The notes: a model not told the origin generated them from the letters alone. A stretch of 35,499 nucleotides of DNA from Synergistaceae bacterium (GCA_031289955.1 JAITOL010000167.1:1-35499), one strand, 5' to 3'; positions 1 through 6,581 are shown, numbered from the stretch's first letter. Program-made: numbers and translations.

Positions 1-471
1 CCCATGTCCTACAACCCCGTATCGAAGCTCGGCCTCATAGAGTTCACCCCCGCCCCCAGGCTCGGCGCGACGGTGGCCGTCATCTCGGCCGGCAGCAGCG
101 ACGTGCCGGTTGCGCTCGAGGCGGCTGAGATCGTCCAGTTTCTGGGGTGCGACGTGAAAAAATTCTTCGATGTCGGGGTCGCGGGGCTGCACAGGCTGCT
201 GGACTCGCTGCCGGAGATACGGGACGCGGACATAGCCATAGTGGCGGCCGGCATGGACGGAGCGCTGCCGACAGTGGTCGCCGGGCTCGTACCGTGCCTC
301 GTGATAGGGCTGCCGACGTCCGTCGGCTACGGCATCGCGTCAGGCGGCAACGTGGCTCTTCAGACGATGCTGGCTTCGTGTTCCCCCGGGCTCGTTGTCG
401 TCAACATAGACAACGGCGTCGGCGCGGGGATAGCCGCCGTGATCGCCGCCCAAAAAACGCGGCGTCGATAG
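1..471 (+). CDS. larB: LarB, nickel-pincer nucleotide cofactor biosynthesis (3' part)
   Basis: This is the C-terminal part of LarB, the enzyme that carboxylates and hydrolyses nicotinic acid adenine dinucleotide in the first step of making the nickel-pincer cofactor of lactate racemase and relatives. The reading frame is open to the left edge, so the ATG at position 4 need not be the real start; about 155 residues of a family near 250 residues are visible. The PurE-like domain shows the family signatures VAAGMDGALP, LPTSVGYG and a C-terminal VVNIDNGVGAG. The stop at 469-471 closes the gene. Neither larC nor larE lies downstream; the next gene is convergent. Identification is strong because the family motifs are nearly intact; the cofactor's user enzyme is not in view. 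Confidence 0.88.
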   Translation, partial: PMSYNPVSKLGLIEFTPAPRLGATVAVISAGSSDVPVALEAAEIVQFLGCDVKKFFDVGVAGLHRLLDSLPEIRDADIAIVAAGMDGALPTVVAGLVPCLVIGLPTSVGYGIASGGNVALQTMLASCSPGLVVVNIDNGVGAGIAAVIAAQKTRRR

Positions 472-539
472 CGCCGGCGCGGCAATCCGGAGCTTAAAAC
501 CAGCGGATCCAATCCCGCCTGAAAACAACGTGGTTTCAG

Positions 540-863
540 TCACCCGTTGATTGCCTTTTTCGTTTTGTAATCCAAACCCCACTCGATCATCGCGTCAAAA
601 ATAGGTTTCAAACTGTAGCCGGTTTCCGTGAGTTCGTACTGAACTCTCGGGGGAACCTCCGCGAACACCTCGCGCGTCACAAGCCCCGCCGCCTCCATGC
701 CTCTCAGGTTCGACGTGAGCACTTTGTGCGATATGCTGCCCACTGATTTTTTCAGCTCGCCGAAACGTTTTTTACCATCCATGAGATCGCGGATGATCAA
801 CACTTTCCATCGGTCCGATATCAGCGTCAACGTCAATTCGATGGGACACGACGGTAACTTCAT
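540..863 (-). CDS. HxlR-family winged-helix transcriptional regulator
   Basis: A 107-residue single-domain DNA-binding protein of the HxlR family, cytoplasmic repressors or activators that often sense electrophiles or redox stress. Family features are the start PIELTLTLISDRWKVLIIRDL, the recognition region KRFGELKKSVGSISHKVLTSNLR and the wing PPRVQYELTETG. Length is normal for the family. One Cys (residue 6) lies before helix 1, where several HxlR redox sensors carry their reactive cysteine, so thiol sensing is possible but unproved. The ATG at 861-863 has a strong AAGGAGG ribosome site. It is divergent from the NAD(P)-binding protein at 1008, and the shared intergenic region holds a palindrome over both predicted promoters, so it most likely controls itself and that gene. 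Confidence 0.92.
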   Translation of the reverse strand: MKLPSCPIELTLTLISDRWKVLIIRDLMDGKKRFGELKKSVGSISHKVLTSNLRGMEAAGLVTREVFAEVPPRVQYELTETGYSLKPIFDAMIEWGLDYKTKKAING

Positions 864-880
864 AGCGCATACCTCCTTTA

Positions 881-936
881 CGGCGCAATAGTTACTCTTT
901 GGAGCCTATTGCACAATTTTGTGCCTACTTTACTAT
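881..936. promoter_or_regulatory. Divergent promoter/operator between hxlR-type gene and NAD(P) reductase
   Basis: A perfect 14-base palindrome, GCACAATTTTGTGC, lies at 911-924. A second inverted pair, GCAATAG (885-891) and CTATTGC (906-912), overlaps its left end. Rightward, TTGCAC (909-914) and TACTAT (931-936) are spaced 16 bases and form a sigma-70-like promoter for the gene at 1008. Leftward, TTGTGC (complement of 911-916) and TAACTA (complement of 889-894) with a 16-base spacer could serve the regulator. The palindrome covers both -35 boxes, which is the expected place for an autoregulating repressor. The operator role is inferred from position and symmetry. Confidence 0.6.
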
Positions 937-1007
937 GCTTATTCTCTGTATTATTTTACTTATATAGGCCGTTAAAAGCAAATACAAATAATCTGGAGGT
1001 ACTCATT

Positions 1008-1643
1008 ATGAAAATCGCGATCATTGGCGCCAATGGTCGAGAGGGCAGGTTACTGGTAAGAGAGGCTTTGAGCAGGGGGCATGACGTGCTTGCGATCATC
1101 CATAAACACAGCGACGCCATTCCTCCGGCCGCGAGGATACTCGTCAAAAACATCTTCGATCTGACCTACCGCGACGTGAAGAATTACGAGGTGATAATAG
1201 ACGCGTTCGGAGCGTGGGAACCGGCTCTCCTGCAGCTGCACGGCACTTCGTTGAAGCACCTGGCCGATATGCTCTCGGGCAAACACAACCGGCTGATCGT
1301 GGTCGGCTGCAACGGAAGCCTCTTTGTGGACAAAGAGCATACGACGCTTATGCTCGACTCGCCAGACATGCCTCTGGCATATGGACCGCTGGCAAGAGCC
1401 ATGAATGACGCTTTTTATGAGCTGCAAAAACGCGGCGACATAAATTGGACATATATGAGCCCGCCGGCCCTGTTCGACGCCGAAGGCCTCAAAACGGGCA
1501 AATACAGGGCGGGCCTCGACGATATAATGTTCAACTCGCGGGGAATGAGCGTCATAAGCTATGCCGACGCCGCCATCGCTCTGATCGACGAGACAGAGAG
1601 CGCGAAACACGTCAAGGAGCGTTTCACCGTCGTCGGCGAATAA
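1008..1643 (+). CDS. NAD(P)-binding (NmrA/SDR-like) oxidoreductase
   Basis: A 211-residue protein with an N-terminal Rossmann dinucleotide site, GANGREG at residues 7-13, typical of atypical short-chain dehydrogenases of the NmrA/NAD(P)-H-binding group. Bacterial members are often flavin or quinone reductase-like or isomerase-like; the substrate cannot be read from sequence. Further family features are LIVVGCNGSLFV near residue 100 and the SPPALFDAEGLKTGKYR segment near residue 145. An upstream in-frame extension to 909 exists, but the ATG at 1008 has a clear GGAGGT ribosome site (995-1000) and starts directly with the beta strand of the fold. It is divergent from an HxlR-type regulator, an arrangement common for stress-induced reductases of this kind. 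Confidence 0.85.
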   Translation: MKIAIIGANGREGRLLVREALSRGHDVLAIIHKHSDAIPPAARILVKNIFDLTYRDVKNYEVIIDAFGAWEPALLQLHGTSLKHLADMLSGKHNRLIVVGCNGSLFVDKEHTTLMLDSPDMPLAYGPLARAMNDAFYELQKRGDINWTYMSPPALFDAEGLKTGKYRAGLDDIMFNSRGMSVISYADAAIALIDETESAKHVKERFTVVGE

Positions 1644-1656
1644 CATCCCGTATACC

Positions 1657-1716
1657 GCCGCTCGCTCGCGCCAATTCGCGTTCAAATGATCGTTTTGGAT
1701 TGGCTCGAGCGACGGC
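1657..1716. repeat. Imperfect inverted repeat, possible transcript-end hairpin
   Basis: The arms at 1657-1675 and 1699-1716 are near-complementary (GCCGCTCGCTCG facing CGAGCGACGGC, then GCCAAT facing ATTGGC) with a loop of about 23 bases. It lies 14 bases after the stop of the NAD(P)-binding gene. No T tract follows, so it would be a poor intrinsic terminator; it may stabilise the 3' end of the transcript. Confidence 0.35.
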
Positions 1717-1770
1717 ATAGCTTAGCGTAAAAATGTTTGTTACGGCGACATCGGAGAAGGGGCGATATTT

Positions 1771-2019
1771 TTGAGATATTTGAGGGCCACAAAAATAAAA
1801 ATTTTTAAGATCATCGTCGTGCTGGCGATCATCGGGGCGGCTTTTTTCGATATAGTCGTCTCGGACGATGACGAGGACGAGCCAAAACCAATCGTCCTAT
1901 ACGACGTGGATCTGGAAAAAGAACTCCCGGAACCGGCAGGCGAGTCGCGTTACGGACGGACGAGCGACGACGCGCGCGTTGGGATTTTATTTTTCCGCCG
2001 GCGAAACGCGAATTTATAA
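1771..2019 (+). CDS. Small single-pass membrane protein, unknown function
   Basis: An 82-residue ORF starting at TTG 1771, with a GAGAAGGGG ribosome site at 1753-1761. A basic N-terminus (MRYLRATKIKIFK) precedes one hydrophobic helix (about residues 14-28, IIVVLAIIGAAFFDIVV), followed at once by an acidic cluster SDDDEDEPKP. The remaining tail is short and charged. The layout suggests an inner-membrane protein with an outward-facing acidic tail. I recognise no family. It stands alone between an inverted repeat and an AT-rich hairpin. The TTG start fits the habit of several other genes here. It could be a non-coding stretch, though the helix plus ribosome site makes translation plausible. Confidence 0.45.
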   Translation: MRYLRATKIKIFKIIVVLAIIGAAFFDIVVSDDDEDEPKPIVLYDVDLEKELPEPAGESRYGRTSDDARVGILFFRRRNANL

Positions 2020-2042
2020 CCCGATAACTGGCAGAACGCCGC

Positions 2043-2068
2043 TTTTTACTGTTGAATAAACAGTAAAA
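2043..2068 (+). terminator. AT-rich hairpin after small membrane ORF
   Basis: TTTTACTGTT (2044-2053) and AACAGTAAAA (2059-2068) pair perfectly around a five-base loop, 25 bases after the stop at 2019. The stem is AT-rich and lacks a following T run in this direction, so termination strength is doubtful. Read from the other strand the hairpin is followed by AAAAAGCGGC, which is no better. Confidence 0.3.
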
Positions 2069-2115
2069 TCAAAGATAATAAATTTACTTCGTACCTATTG
2101 CATTAAAGGCTCAAA

Positions 2116-2149
2116 ACATTTACACTCTCTCTTCAACAAATGTAAATGT
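2116..2149 (+). promoter_or_regulatory. Hairpin just upstream of leader ORF ribosome site
   Basis: ACATTTACA (2116-2124) and TGTAAATGT (2141-2149) form a perfect 9-bp stem with a 16-base pyrimidine-rich loop (CTCTCTCTTC...). The purine tract AAGAGAAAGG directly after it could compete by pairing with the loop. It sits 14 bases before the GGAGGTGA ribosome site of the short ORF at 2179. It may be an operator on DNA or an RNA switch; the sequence does not decide between these. Confidence 0.35.
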
Positions 2150-2178
2150 AAGAGAAAGGACAGGGAGGTGAGATCAAA

Positions 2179-2385
2179 TTGAAAAAAACCCGGGTTGGCG
2201 TACTTCGCCGGGTCCGAGAAATTTTCAAAAATTTTTCGGCAAAATCATTCAGAAAAGAGCTTGAAACCCTCCAAACAACACTTCTTGGAATAAAGTTCGC
2301 ACGAATGACGACTCGTGCGCGTTTTTTTTGCCTCAATCCAGCGGCATATATAGCCCGCAGCCCCTCGACCGATCTCAAACGTTGA
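2179..2385 (+). CDS. Basic short ORF / candidate leader peptide upstream of amino acid ABC importer
   Basis: A 68-codon ORF starting at TTG 2179 with an excellent ribosome site (GGAGGTGA at 2164-2171, seven bases away). Seventeen of 68 residues are Lys or Arg, with clusters LRRVRE (9-14) and ARMTTRAR (41-48). No family is recognised. An intrinsic terminator (2298-2329) lies inside the frame from about codon 40 on, so translation and termination would compete. It precedes the polar amino acid importer at 2459. The simplest reading is a regulatory leader whose translation controls read-through; a small basic protein of its own, or chance, are the alternatives. No experimental or comparative support could be checked. 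Confidence 0.4.
   Translation: MKKTRVGVLRRVREIFKNFSAKSFRKELETLQTTLLGIKFARMTTRARFFCLNPAAYIARSPSTDLKR
2188..2239 (+). promoter_or_regulatory. Two consecutive leader hairpins
   Basis: ACCCGG (2188-2193) pairs with CCGGGT (2208-2213), with a further GGCG/CGCC pairing inside. Directly after it, CCGAGAAATTT (from 2214) pairs with AAATTTTTCGG (ending 2239) with one G-U pair and a small loop. Both lie at the very beginning of the short ORF at 2179. With the terminator at 2298-2329 they make a folded leader before the ABC importer genes. Confidence 0.45.
2298..2329 (+). terminator. Intrinsic terminator / attenuator upstream of ABC importer
   Basis: CGCACGA (2298-2304) pairs with TCGTGCG (2313-2319) across an eight-base loop, and eight T residues follow at 2322-2329. 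It is a textbook Rho-independent terminator, yet it stands 130 bases before the ABC ATPase start with no strong new promoter obvious between them. It either ends a small transcript or works as an attenuator for the importer operon. Confidence 0.75.
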
Positions 2386-2458
2386 TGCCATCGCCTCGTT
2401 ATCCGAGTTACGGCCGCGTTATCGCGACACTACGATTAAACAGGAGGCGACAAGGGCT

Positions 2459-3271
2459 ATGGTCAATCTGCCAGAAGAATCACTCATAGTTGTAAAAAAT
2501 CTCCGCAAAAGTTTCGAGGACACCGGCGACGTAGGGGTGCTCAACGACATAACGATAAATATAAAAGAAGGGGATCTCGTTTCGCTAATAGGACCGTCGG
2601 GCTGCGGAAAATCGACGTTCCTGCGCTGTCTCAACTGCCTGGAGCTGCTGGACTCGGGGCATATACGCATAGGGGATGTGGAAATATCGCGTGCGAGCGT
2701 GTCGCAGAAGCCGGACGAGCATATGCTCGTCACGGCGCACAAGATGCGCACGGAGGTCGGCATGGTGTTCCAGGGGTACAACAACCTCTTCCCCCACAAG
2801 ACGGTAATACAGAACGTCATGCTCGCGCCCATAGTGGTCAAGAAGATGCGCCGTGCCGAGGCGCGCGATATAGCGATGAAGCTGCTCCAAAAAGTGGGCC
2901 TCGAATCGGTGGCAAACAAATATCCGTCCACACTCTCCGGAGGGGAGAGCCAGCGCGCCGCCATCGCCCGTGCGCTCGCCATGAATCCCAAGGTCATGCT
3001 CTACGATGAACCAACGAGCGCGCTCGACCCCGAGCTGGTAGGAGAAGTCCTCCAGGTCATGAAGGATCTCGACTCGGAGGGGATGACCCAGATAATCGTG
3101 ACGCACGAGATGAAATTCGCCCGCGACGCTTCCGACTACATAGTGTTCATCGACAAGGGCGAGATAGTCGAGTACGACGACGGAGACATACTATTCACGA
3201 ACCCGAAGAACCTCAGGACTAAAGAATTCCTGCGGCACTTCACGGGAACGGAAACGGCGGTGAACTGTTAG
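2459..3271 (+). CDS. Polar amino acid ABC transporter, ATP-binding protein
   Basis: A 270-residue ATPase of the GlnQ/ArtP group that powers uptake of polar amino acids on the cytoplasmic face of the inner membrane. Walker A is GPSGCGKS at residues 45-52, a Q-loop follows the MVFQGYNNLFPH segment, the signature is TLSGGESQR near residue 160, Walker B plus catalytic Glu is VMLYDEPTSALD near residue 180, and the switch His is in IVTHEM. The signature reads LSGGESQ rather than the usual LSGGQQQ. The ATG has an AGGAGG site at 2442-2447. The next gene starts directly after the stop codon, so ATPase and permease are co-translated. The substrate (Gln, Arg, His, Glu) cannot be fixed by motif reading. 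Confidence 0.93.
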   Translation: MVNLPEESLIVVKNLRKSFEDTGDVGVLNDITINIKEGDLVSLIGPSGCGKSTFLRCLNCLELLDSGHIRIGDVEISRASVSQKPDEHMLVTAHKMRTEVGMVFQGYNNLFPHKTVIQNVMLAPIVVKKMRRAEARDIAMKLLQKVGLESVANKYPSTLSGGESQRAAIARALAMNPKVMLYDEPTSALDPELVGEVLQVMKDLDSEGMTQIIVTHEMKFARDASDYIVFIDKGEIVEYDDGDILFTNPKNLRTKEFLRHFTGTETAVNC

Positions 3272-4828
3272 ATGAAAAACATTGCGAAAGTTATAGCGTG
3301 CGCCGCCGCTTTCATCATTATCTCCTCCCTCCCGGCTTTGGCCGGCAACGGAGTTCTGAGATGGGGCGGGGATTCCGAGGGCGGGTTTCCGTACATGTTC
3401 CCGAATCCGGCCAACACGGACGAGCTCATAGGCTTCGAGGTCGACATAGTAAAAGAGATGGCGGCCTATCTCGACATGACGCCGGAGTACGTCAACAACT
3501 CGTGGGATAATCTCATACCGGGCCTCGAGCGCGGGCTTTACGACATCTCCATAAACGGGCTCGAGGTGACGCCGGAACACGAGGAGACCGTCAATTTCTC
3601 CATCCCCTACTACAAGACGTTCCTCCAGCTCGCGGTGCGCAGACAGACCCAGGACATAAACAACCTGGACGACTGCCGCGAAAGGATAGTGGGAACGCTC
3701 AAGGAGAGCTACGCTCAGATGGTGCTGGAGGAGCTCGGCGACGTCGACGTCCGCACGTACATCGTCGAGGCGAGCACATACGAGGATCTGGCGAACGGAC
3801 GTCTCGACGCGGCTCTCTTCGACTCGCCGATCGCGATATACTCAGCCGGCTTCAACCCCGAAATAAAGTTCGTCGGGCCGCCCATAGGCGAGATAACATA
3901 CGCGGTCGCCGTCACGAAGGAGAACAAAGAGCTGCTGACGAAAGTGAACGAAGCCATGGTCCACATGCGCGACTCCGGAAAACTGCGCGAGATATATGAC
4001 AGATGGGGCCTGTGGAGCCCGGTCATGGCGGTCGAGTTCAACGACTTCAGCCCGCGAAGGACAGAGATGACGCGATACGACGAATGGGCGGAAAACCACC
4101 GCCCCGAACTCACGTTCTCGAAGAAGATAGAGCGCTACCGGTCGATGCTGCCGACGTTCGGCGAAGCGGCCGCGCTCACGCTCGAGGTCTCCATAACCGC
4201 CATGCTGATAGCCATAGTGTCCGGCCTGGTACTGGCCATAGCTCGTGTGTTCGCCCCCAAGTGGATAGCGCTAATAGCGGCCGCGTTCGTCGAATTCATG
4301 AGGGGTACGCCCCTTCTGATACAGCTGTTCTTCATATTCTACGGGCTGCCCAATATCGGAATAACCCTCGACCGGTTCTGGGCCGGAGCGATAGGACTGG
4401 GTCTCAATTACGCGGCCTACGAGGCCGAGATATACAGGGCGGGGCTCTTCGCCATACAGCAGACGCAGTGGGAGGCGGCGCTGGCGCTCGGGATGACGAG
4501 ATGGCAGGCCATGAAAGAGGTCATTCTTCCGCAGGCGTTCCGCGTCGTCATACCGCCGATAACGAACGACTTCATATCGCTTCTGAAGGACTCGTCGCTC
4601 GTGTCGACGATAACGCTCGTCGACCTGACGAAAGCATACGGGCAGCTCGCCGGAACATATTACGACTACTTCGGAACCGGCATCATGGTAGCTTTCATCT
4701 ACCTGATAATCGGCCTGCCGTTCGTCATGTTCTCCCGCTACGCGGAGCGCAAATTAGCGGAGCAGGACAAGGACGGCAAGAAAGGAATGGCGCATAACTT
4801 CTACAGGACAAGCACGAGGTGGCGGTAA
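3272..4828 (+). CDS. Fused amino acid-binding protein / ABC permease
   Basis: A 518-residue protein joining two transporter parts that are usually separate. Residues 1-24 form a signal sequence (MKNIAKVIACAAAFIIISS then ALA). About 28-265 is a family 3 solute-binding domain, with ELIGFEVDIVKEMA, YDISINGLEVTPE and the C-terminal REIYDRWGLW. About 295-505 is the membrane domain with HisM/GlnP-type start (TLEVSITAMLIAIVSGL), RGTPLLIQLFFIFYG and the EAA coupling loop EAALALGMTRWQAMKEVILPQA. The binding domain is thus tethered outside the inner membrane and the EAA loop docks the ATPase encoded just upstream (zero-base gap). Such binding-protein/permease fusions are known for this transporter class. 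A strong terminator follows. Confidence 0.93.
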   Translation: MKNIAKVIACAAAFIIISSLPALAGNGVLRWGGDSEGGFPYMFPNPANTDELIGFEVDIVKEMAAYLDMTPEYVNNSWDNLIPGLERGLYDISINGLEVTPEHEETVNFSIPYYKTFLQLAVRRQTQDINNLDDCRERIVGTLKESYAQMVLEELGDVDVRTYIVEASTYEDLANGRLDAALFDSPIAIYSAGFNPEIKFVGPPIGEITYAVAVTKENKELLTKVNEAMVHMRDSGKLREIYDRWGLWSPVMAVEFNDFSPRRTEMTRYDEWAENHRPELTFSKKIERYRSMLPTFGEAAALTLEVSITAMLIAIVSGLVLAIARVFAPKWIALIAAAFVEFMRGTPLLIQLFFIFYGLPNIGITLDRFWAGAIGLGLNYAAYEAEIYRAGLFAIQQTQWEAALALGMTRWQAMKEVILPQAFRVVIPPITNDFISLLKDSSLVSTITLVDLTKAYGQLAGTYYDYFGTGIMVAFIYLIIGLPFVMFSRYAERKLAEQDKDGKKGMAHNFYRTSTRWR

Positions 4829-4854
4829 AAAGACGCAAATAAACGTATATTCAA

Positions 4855-4903
4855 ACACAACAACAAGGCGACGAGAAATTCTCTCGTCGCCTTGTTGTTG
4901 TGT
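4855..4903. terminator. Long-stem bidirectional terminator
   Basis: A perfect 22-bp stem (4855-4876 with 4882-4903) closes on a five-base loop. Both outer arms are TTGTTGTTGTG-like, so each strand ends in a T-rich 3' arm. It separates the rightward ABC importer from the leftward toxin gene ending at 4924 and can serve both. Confidence 0.88.
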
Positions 4904-4923
4904 CCATGATATCATAATCCGAT

Positions 4924-5340
4924 CTATCGTATCCAATAAAATTCAATATTATCACTCTGGTCTATCACATCGAATTCATGGTGGTCAGAAGTCACCAAAA
5001 TTCCGCCTGAAACGAATGTTTCCGCCAAAGCTATCGAGTCGGCGAGCGAGATTTTATAAGATACTTTCAGCCGCCCAGCTTCGGCAAAAACAGCGTCACT
5101 GATTTCGGAGACTATCGCGATGGGTAATTTCTTAATTTTATCGAGCGTTTCATCCGCCACTTTCTTTCCATATGAACGATAAGCGTCGTAATATACTTCA
5201 AGCAGGTTTAACTTGTTCATGCGGATTTTCATTTCTCCTACGCAAGCTTCATTTAGAATTGCTCTGACTGTTTGGGCTCCGTCCTCTCCTGTCAACAATG
5301 CGATGAGCGCACAGGCGTCTAAAACATACTCGCGATTCAA
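4924..5340 (-). CDS. PIN-domain toxin, VapC-like ribonuclease
   Basis: A 138-residue PIN-domain protein, the class of metal-dependent RNases that act as toxins of VapBC modules. The acidic active-site residues are in place: Asp8 in YVLDACAL, Glu48 in LNLLEVYY, Asp101 in SLADSIAL and Asp119 in VTSDHHEFD. The frame starts with TTG at 5340, which overlaps the antitoxin stop by four bases (TTGA), so the two are translationally coupled. Length matches VapC. The target RNA cannot be predicted. It lies in an AT-richer segment with an ATPase gene remnant, which suggests a mobile or accessory patch. All catalytic acids are present, so it should be active. Confidence 0.9.
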   Translation of the reverse strand: MNREYVLDACALIALLTGEDGAQTVRAILNEACVGEMKIRMNKLNLLEVYYDAYRSYGKKVADETLDKIKKLPIAIVSEISDAVFAEAGRLKVSYKISLADSIALAETFVSGGILVTSDHHEFDVIDQSDNIEFYWIR

Positions 5341-5564
5341 ATTTCAAGTTCCTTTTCGGTCTGTTTGCGCTCTGAGTATTTATCAGCGGACATTTTACCG
5401 TCCGAGAAAATGCCGAATAAATCCTTAGTGCAATCAATCGGCTCCGAAATCGGAATCAAGCTGATGACCCCTTCTTCTTCCGTATGAACCTTTATCCTGT
5501 CTGTCCGCATAAGTCGGAGCAACGGTTCAGGCAACGTATTTGCTTTTATGATAATATCATTCAT
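5337..5564 (-). CDS. VapB-like antitoxin partner of the PIN toxin
   Basis: A 75-residue acidic protein directly upstream of the PIN toxin, overlapping it by four bases. The frame is open further upstream to 5609, but the ATG at 5564 has an AAGGAG site at good distance and is the better start. The N-terminal half (MNDIIIKANTLPEPLLRLM, EGVISLIPI) looks like a short beta-rich DNA-binding part, and the C-terminal tail (KMSADKYSERKQTEKELE) resembles the toxin-wrapping tails of VapB-type antitoxins that end in a K-x3-E-KE-E pattern. The call rests mostly on gene order, size and this tail. Antitoxins of this kind usually repress their own operon. Confidence 0.78.
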   Translation of the reverse strand: MNDIIIKANTLPEPLLRLMRTDRIKVHTEEEGVISLIPISEPIDCTKDLFGIFSDGKMSADKYSERKQTEKELEI

Positions 5565-5624
5565 GTCACTCAACTCCTTCGCAACTATATGCCCGATATA
5601 TTCACACACATTCTATCTCAAAAC

Positions 5625-6137
5625 TCACCCTCCCGCGTACATTAAAAATTCCCTGATGTTAAAATGCTTTATACCATTGCGGCTCATGTCGAATTCATCC
5701 ATAGAAACGACATATTTGGGAAAATTGTCGCCGATCTTCTCCAGAGCGCCGAATTCTCTTTCGATAGTGCTTTCGGAGGCGAGCAGATAGGCAACCTGCA
5801 CGTACAGCAATTTCCCTTGACGTTCCGCTACAAAGTCCACCTCGGCGTCGCCTATTTTCCCCACAGTGACCTGATAGCCGCGTCGCCTCATCTCCAAATA
5901 GACTATATTTTCCAGGACGATTTCGATGTCCCTCTGATTTTTCCCATAAACCGCCTCTCTCAGGCCGTGATCGGCGGCGTAATATTTCTCGTTTACCGAG
6001 AGCAGTTTTTTCCCGGCCAGGTCGCGCCGTTTGACCCTGTAAAACAAAAACGCGTCCTCGCACGCTTTAATGTACGATAGAACCGTCTCCGGCGACACGT
6101 TTCTCTCCTTAGTTCTGTCGCCCGCAGTATATAGCGG
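5625..6137 (-). pseudogene. AAA/DUF4143 ATPase, 5'-truncated remnant
   Basis: The frame encodes only the C-terminal DUF4143 region of the AAA_14/DUF4143 ATPase family, about 157 residues of a protein normally near 400. Conserved parts are RNVSPETVLSYIKACEDAFLFYRVKR, LENIVYLEMRRRGYQVTVGK, EVDFVA, YVQVAYLLASE and the end SMDEFDMSRNGIKHFNI. The entire N-terminal P-loop ATPase half is missing. A GTG at 6098 has a chance ribosome-like AAGGAGAG before it, but family similarity continues upstream of it (KERN) until a stop at 6138-6140, so the gene was cut, not newly started. The cut falls at an AGCGGTCATAACCG element. The remnant might still make a peptide from GTG 6098, but ATPase function is lost. 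Confidence 0.75.
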
Positions 6138-6146
6138 TCATAACCG
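6132..6146. repeat. Degenerate second copy of the palindrome core
   Basis: TAGCGGTCATAACCG matches the core of the palindrome at 6172-6186 in 14 of 15 bases. The two copies are offset by exactly 40 bases, near four helical turns. It lies at the break point of the truncated ATPase gene. Confidence 0.6.
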
Positions 6147-6160
6147 TCGGTCAATCTCAA

Positions 6161-6200
6161 ATAAATATTTTTAGCGGTTATAACCGCTAAAAATATTTAT
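6161..6200. repeat. Perfect 40-bp palindrome with no spacer
   Basis: Bases 6161-6180 and 6181-6200 are exact reverse complements; the centre reads AGCGGTTATAACCGCT and the flanks are AT-rich. It lies between the stop of the membrane-protein gene (6204) and the ATPase remnant. On neither strand does a T run follow, so it is a poor terminator; an operator or recombination site is more likely. Confidence 0.85.
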
Positions 6201-6203
6201 CGC

Positions 6204-6581
6204 TCAGTCTACCATGTCGTTGTGAAAGCAATAAATAACGAACGCGAATATAAAAGGGAAAACAATTAAAAGCGCTAAGCTGCTTCCACTGGATAGCTGT
6301 CGTCCATAGGATCCATAGCCTTCGGCTCTGAAAATAGCGGTGAAAACCGACAGGAAAACCATATACGCGATAGAGAGCAGAACTCTTCCAGCCGGAGAAT
6401 AATTTGTGTGAAAAAGATTTACATAAATAAGAACGATCCCAGCAAACAGATCGACGACGATGGCGCGCAAAATAGCGGGAAAACTCGATAATCCAAAGAA
6501 ATCGACGACGAACGCGTAAAAAAATGCGCAGGATGCGGCGACGCACGCAATCCAATAGGCTATTTTCAATTTTAGGAGCAT
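6204..6581 (-). CDS. Small polytopic membrane protein, unknown function
   Basis: A 125-residue hydrophobic protein with about four membrane helices: roughly residues 5-28, 34-57, 64-86 and 100-120. No enzymatic or transport motif is visible and I recognise no family. The ATG at 6581 overlaps the end of the radical SAM gene by ten bases, so it is expressed as the last gene of that run by coupling; there is no good ribosome site of its own, and a TTG at 6569 is an alternative start. The perfect palindrome begins four bases after its stop. Base composition is more AT-rich than the genes to its right. Confidence 0.6.
   Translation of the reverse strand: MLLKLKIAYWIACVAASCAFFYAFVVDFFGLSSFPAILRAIVVDLFAGIVLIYVNLFHTNYSPAGRVLLSIAYMVFLSVFTAIFRAEGYGSYGRQLSSGSSLALLIVFPFIFAFVIYCFHNDMVD

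Noticed and set aside
2133-2378. A minus-strand frame of 81 codons across the ABC importer leader.
   Set aside because: No ribosome site was found and it reads through hairpins; the plus-strand ORF with GGAGGTGA is better supported.
2100-2458. Known riboswitch or T-box in the importer leader.
   Set aside because: No T-box GGGTGGTACCGCG element and no recognisable lysine, glycine or glutamine riboswitch core was seen; only generic hairpins and a terminator.
6161-6200. The palindrome as a Rho-independent terminator of the membrane-protein gene.
   Set aside because: Neither strand has a T run after the stem, and the arms are AT-rich with no GC-rich stable end.
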